Below, piece by piece: positions 62,840 to 64,000 of a stretch of 64,000 nt of DNA. Positions within the stretch are counted from its first letter, which is position 1. Each line of letters opens with the position of its first letter. A model generated the notes under the pieces. It did not search any database. It had not been told where the DNA came from and worked only from the letters and a program-made list of their open reading frames with translations. Source of the DNA: Paenibacillaceae bacterium. Lineage in GTDB: Bacteria > Bacillota > Bacilli > Paenibacillales > Paenibacillaceae. A program made the position numbers and the translations under genes. The stretch spans positions 186,001 through 250,000 of the forward strand of contig REGQ01000001.1 of NCBI GenBank assembly GCA_004134985.1, read 5' to 3'.

Positions 62840-64000
62840 ATGAGCATAGGCAAAGGACGAGGGCCAACCCTAGCCAAAGACATCAATCGCAAACTGGTTT
62901 ATCATACGATCAAAAAAACCAGACAGACGACGCGCGCCGAAATTGCCCGAACATTAGCGCTGCACAAAAACACCGTTAACTCCATTGTCGAGGAATTGAT
63001 CGACAGCGGCTTCATTCAGGAGCTTGGTCAACAGTCCTTGCCAAGCGCCGGTCGCAAGCCGACCCTTATCCGCTTCCATGCCGGCAACAAGTGGGCGGTT
63101 GGCGTACAGCTCACTTCAACCGTTATTCACTGGGTCGTTACGGACCTGTATGCCACCCCGCTGGAAACTTATTCAGAGCCGCTTCTGGATGATTCACCGG
63201 AGTCCGTCGTTGCCGCGCTGACCGCCGGCATTCAATCATTGACGAGCAAATACGAAGCAGATCAGTGTATCGGAATGGGCATCGGCGTTCCTGCGCTGCT
63301 CGAAAGCGAGCGCGCGCAACGAATCCGTTCGAGCCACCTCGGCTGGAGTGATGTGCCGCTGCTCGAAATGCTGAAGCAGCAGATCGATGTCCCGCTGCTT
63401 CTGGATAACAGCGTCAAGCTGGCTTCCCTGGGGGAACTATGGCATGGCAGCGGCCGCGATCTGTCCAACTTCGTATACTGTTATTTCGGCAATGGCATCG
63501 GCTGCGGCCTCATTATTAACGGAGCGATCGTCCGCGGCAATGCGAATGCGGCGGGAGAACTGGGCCATTTTGTACTCGACCCGGACGGCCCGCTCTGCGG
63601 CTGCGGCAATCGCGGATGCCTCGAAGCGATGGTCAGCCTTCCTGCACTCTATCGCCGAATCAATGGCGAATCCGCAGTTAGCGCTTCTAATCAATTGTCC
63701 GGCAGCGCTCTCATTCAATCACCAGAGGAGCTTCTCCAAGCGATTGCAGTCGGCAACCCCATCGTGATGTCAGTCATGGAACAAACCGGTCGGCTCATTG
63801 GCCAGGCGCTCAGTTATGTGACCAATCTGCTCAACCCGACACTGATCATATGTGACGGTCCGCTGATACAGGCTGACAGCGTACTCTTCCCAGTGATCGA
63901 GACAGAACTGCAGCGGCGCTGCCTGCCGGGTTCTACAGCTCAGGTTGCTCTGACACGCTCTCGCCTTTATCCGTTTGCAAGCTGTATTGGAGCCGCCGCT
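62840..64000 (+). CDS. ROK-family transcriptional regulator, 3' end beyond window
   Basis: A NagC/XylR-type sugar-responsive repressor; 387 codons are visible with no stop. N-terminal winged HTH: T-R-A-E-I-A-R-T-L-A-L-H-K-N-T-V-N-S-I-V (residues ~33-52). The ROK domain starts near 80, with G-M-G-I-G-V-P-A-L-L near 146, LLLDNSVKLASLGELWHG near 188, G-N-G-I-G-C-G-L near 216, and the zinc motif C-G-C-G-N-R-G-C near 252-259. AAGGGGG lies seven bases before the ATG. Being divergent from the Gfo/Idh-nagB-nagA-like operon, it probably regulates that operon in response to an amino sugar. Confidence 0.9.
   Translation, partial: MSIGKGRGPTLAKDINRKLVYHTIKKTRQTTRAEIARTLALHKNTVNSIVEELIDSGFIQELGQQSLPSAGRKPTLIRFHAGNKWAVGVQLTSTVIHWVVTDLYATPLETYSEPLLDDSPESVVAALTAGIQSLTSKYEADQCIGMGIGVPALLESERAQRIRSSHLGWSDVPLLEMLKQQIDVPLLLDNSVKLASLGELWHGSGRDLSNFVYCYFGNGIGCGLIINGAIVRGNANAAGELGHFVLDPDGPLCGCGNRGCLEAMVSLPALYRRINGESAVSASNQLSGSALIQSPEELLQAIAVGNPIVMSVMEQTGRLIGQALSYVTNLLNPTLIICDGPLIQADSVLFPVIETELQRRCLPGSTAQVALTRSRLYPFASCIGAAA

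Overview
The window reads as a chromosomal segment of an endospore-forming, low-to-moderate GC Firmicute of the Paenibacillaceae (Paenibacillus/Cohnella type). Reasons: sporulation and germination genes (gerM, a gerA-type tricistron, ytrH, ytrI, yheA, yheB and YheC/YheD proteins), Bacillus-like gene order (gerM-rph-rdgB; accD-accA-pyk; citZ-icd-mdh; dnaE beside ytrH-ytrI-ytpI-ytoI), strong AGGAGG-type ribosome binding sites, frequent GTG/TTG starts and an SLH-domain surface protein. No rRNA, tRNA, CRISPR array or complete insertion sequence was seen.

Layout. 1-6.1 kb: end of a YihY-type membrane protein, an asparagine synthetase, then rdgB, rph and gerM (minus strand) and a PgpA/YutG protein. 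6.2-7.8 kb: the most accessory-looking stretch, with an orphan IS1595-type zinc-ribbon/HTH protein carrying an Asp/His/Asn/Gln-rich repeat, a cluster of crossing inverted repeats and a perfect 13-bp minisatellite. 7.8-13.2 kb: an MBL hydrolase/methyltransferase pair and a gerA-type operon behind a good sigma-G-like promoter. 13.3-19 kb: type 2 IPP isomerase, nagB-nagA, a DeoR regulator with a PfkB kinase, and a small membrane protein. 19-25 kb: recQ and the citZ-icd-mdh operon, with a CcpC-type dyad upstream of citZ. 25-29 kb: ppx and ppk, convergent and sharing a CTAG stop; ppk has a four-hexamer PhoP-box-like array. 29-39 kb: fxsA, a thioesterase, pyk, accA, accD, a small protein, a second PgpA/YutG protein and dnaE. 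38.7-42.9 kb: ytrH, ytrI, ytpI, ytoI and an orphan GHKL histidine kinase.

43-52 kb: yheA and yheB diverge from five consecutive YheC/YheD-type ATP-grasp genes, with a GNAT acetyltransferase between the fourth and fifth. This expansion, tightly coupled by stop/start overlaps, is the best candidate in the window for an under-described system, perhaps a multi-ligase pathway acting at the spore surface.

52-64 kb: carbohydrate-related accessory genes: an ADP-ribosylglycohydrolase-fold protein divergent from an AraC regulator, an SLH/Fn3 surface protein, a HAD phosphatase, a BNR-4 type beta-propeller protein with a repetitive N-terminus, a second and divergent nagB-nagA pair with a Gfo/Idh oxidoreductase, and a ROK regulator running off the window end. 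Together with the first nag operon, the window holds two amino-sugar-6-phosphate pathways. Functions are inferred from motifs read by eye; no database search was possible.
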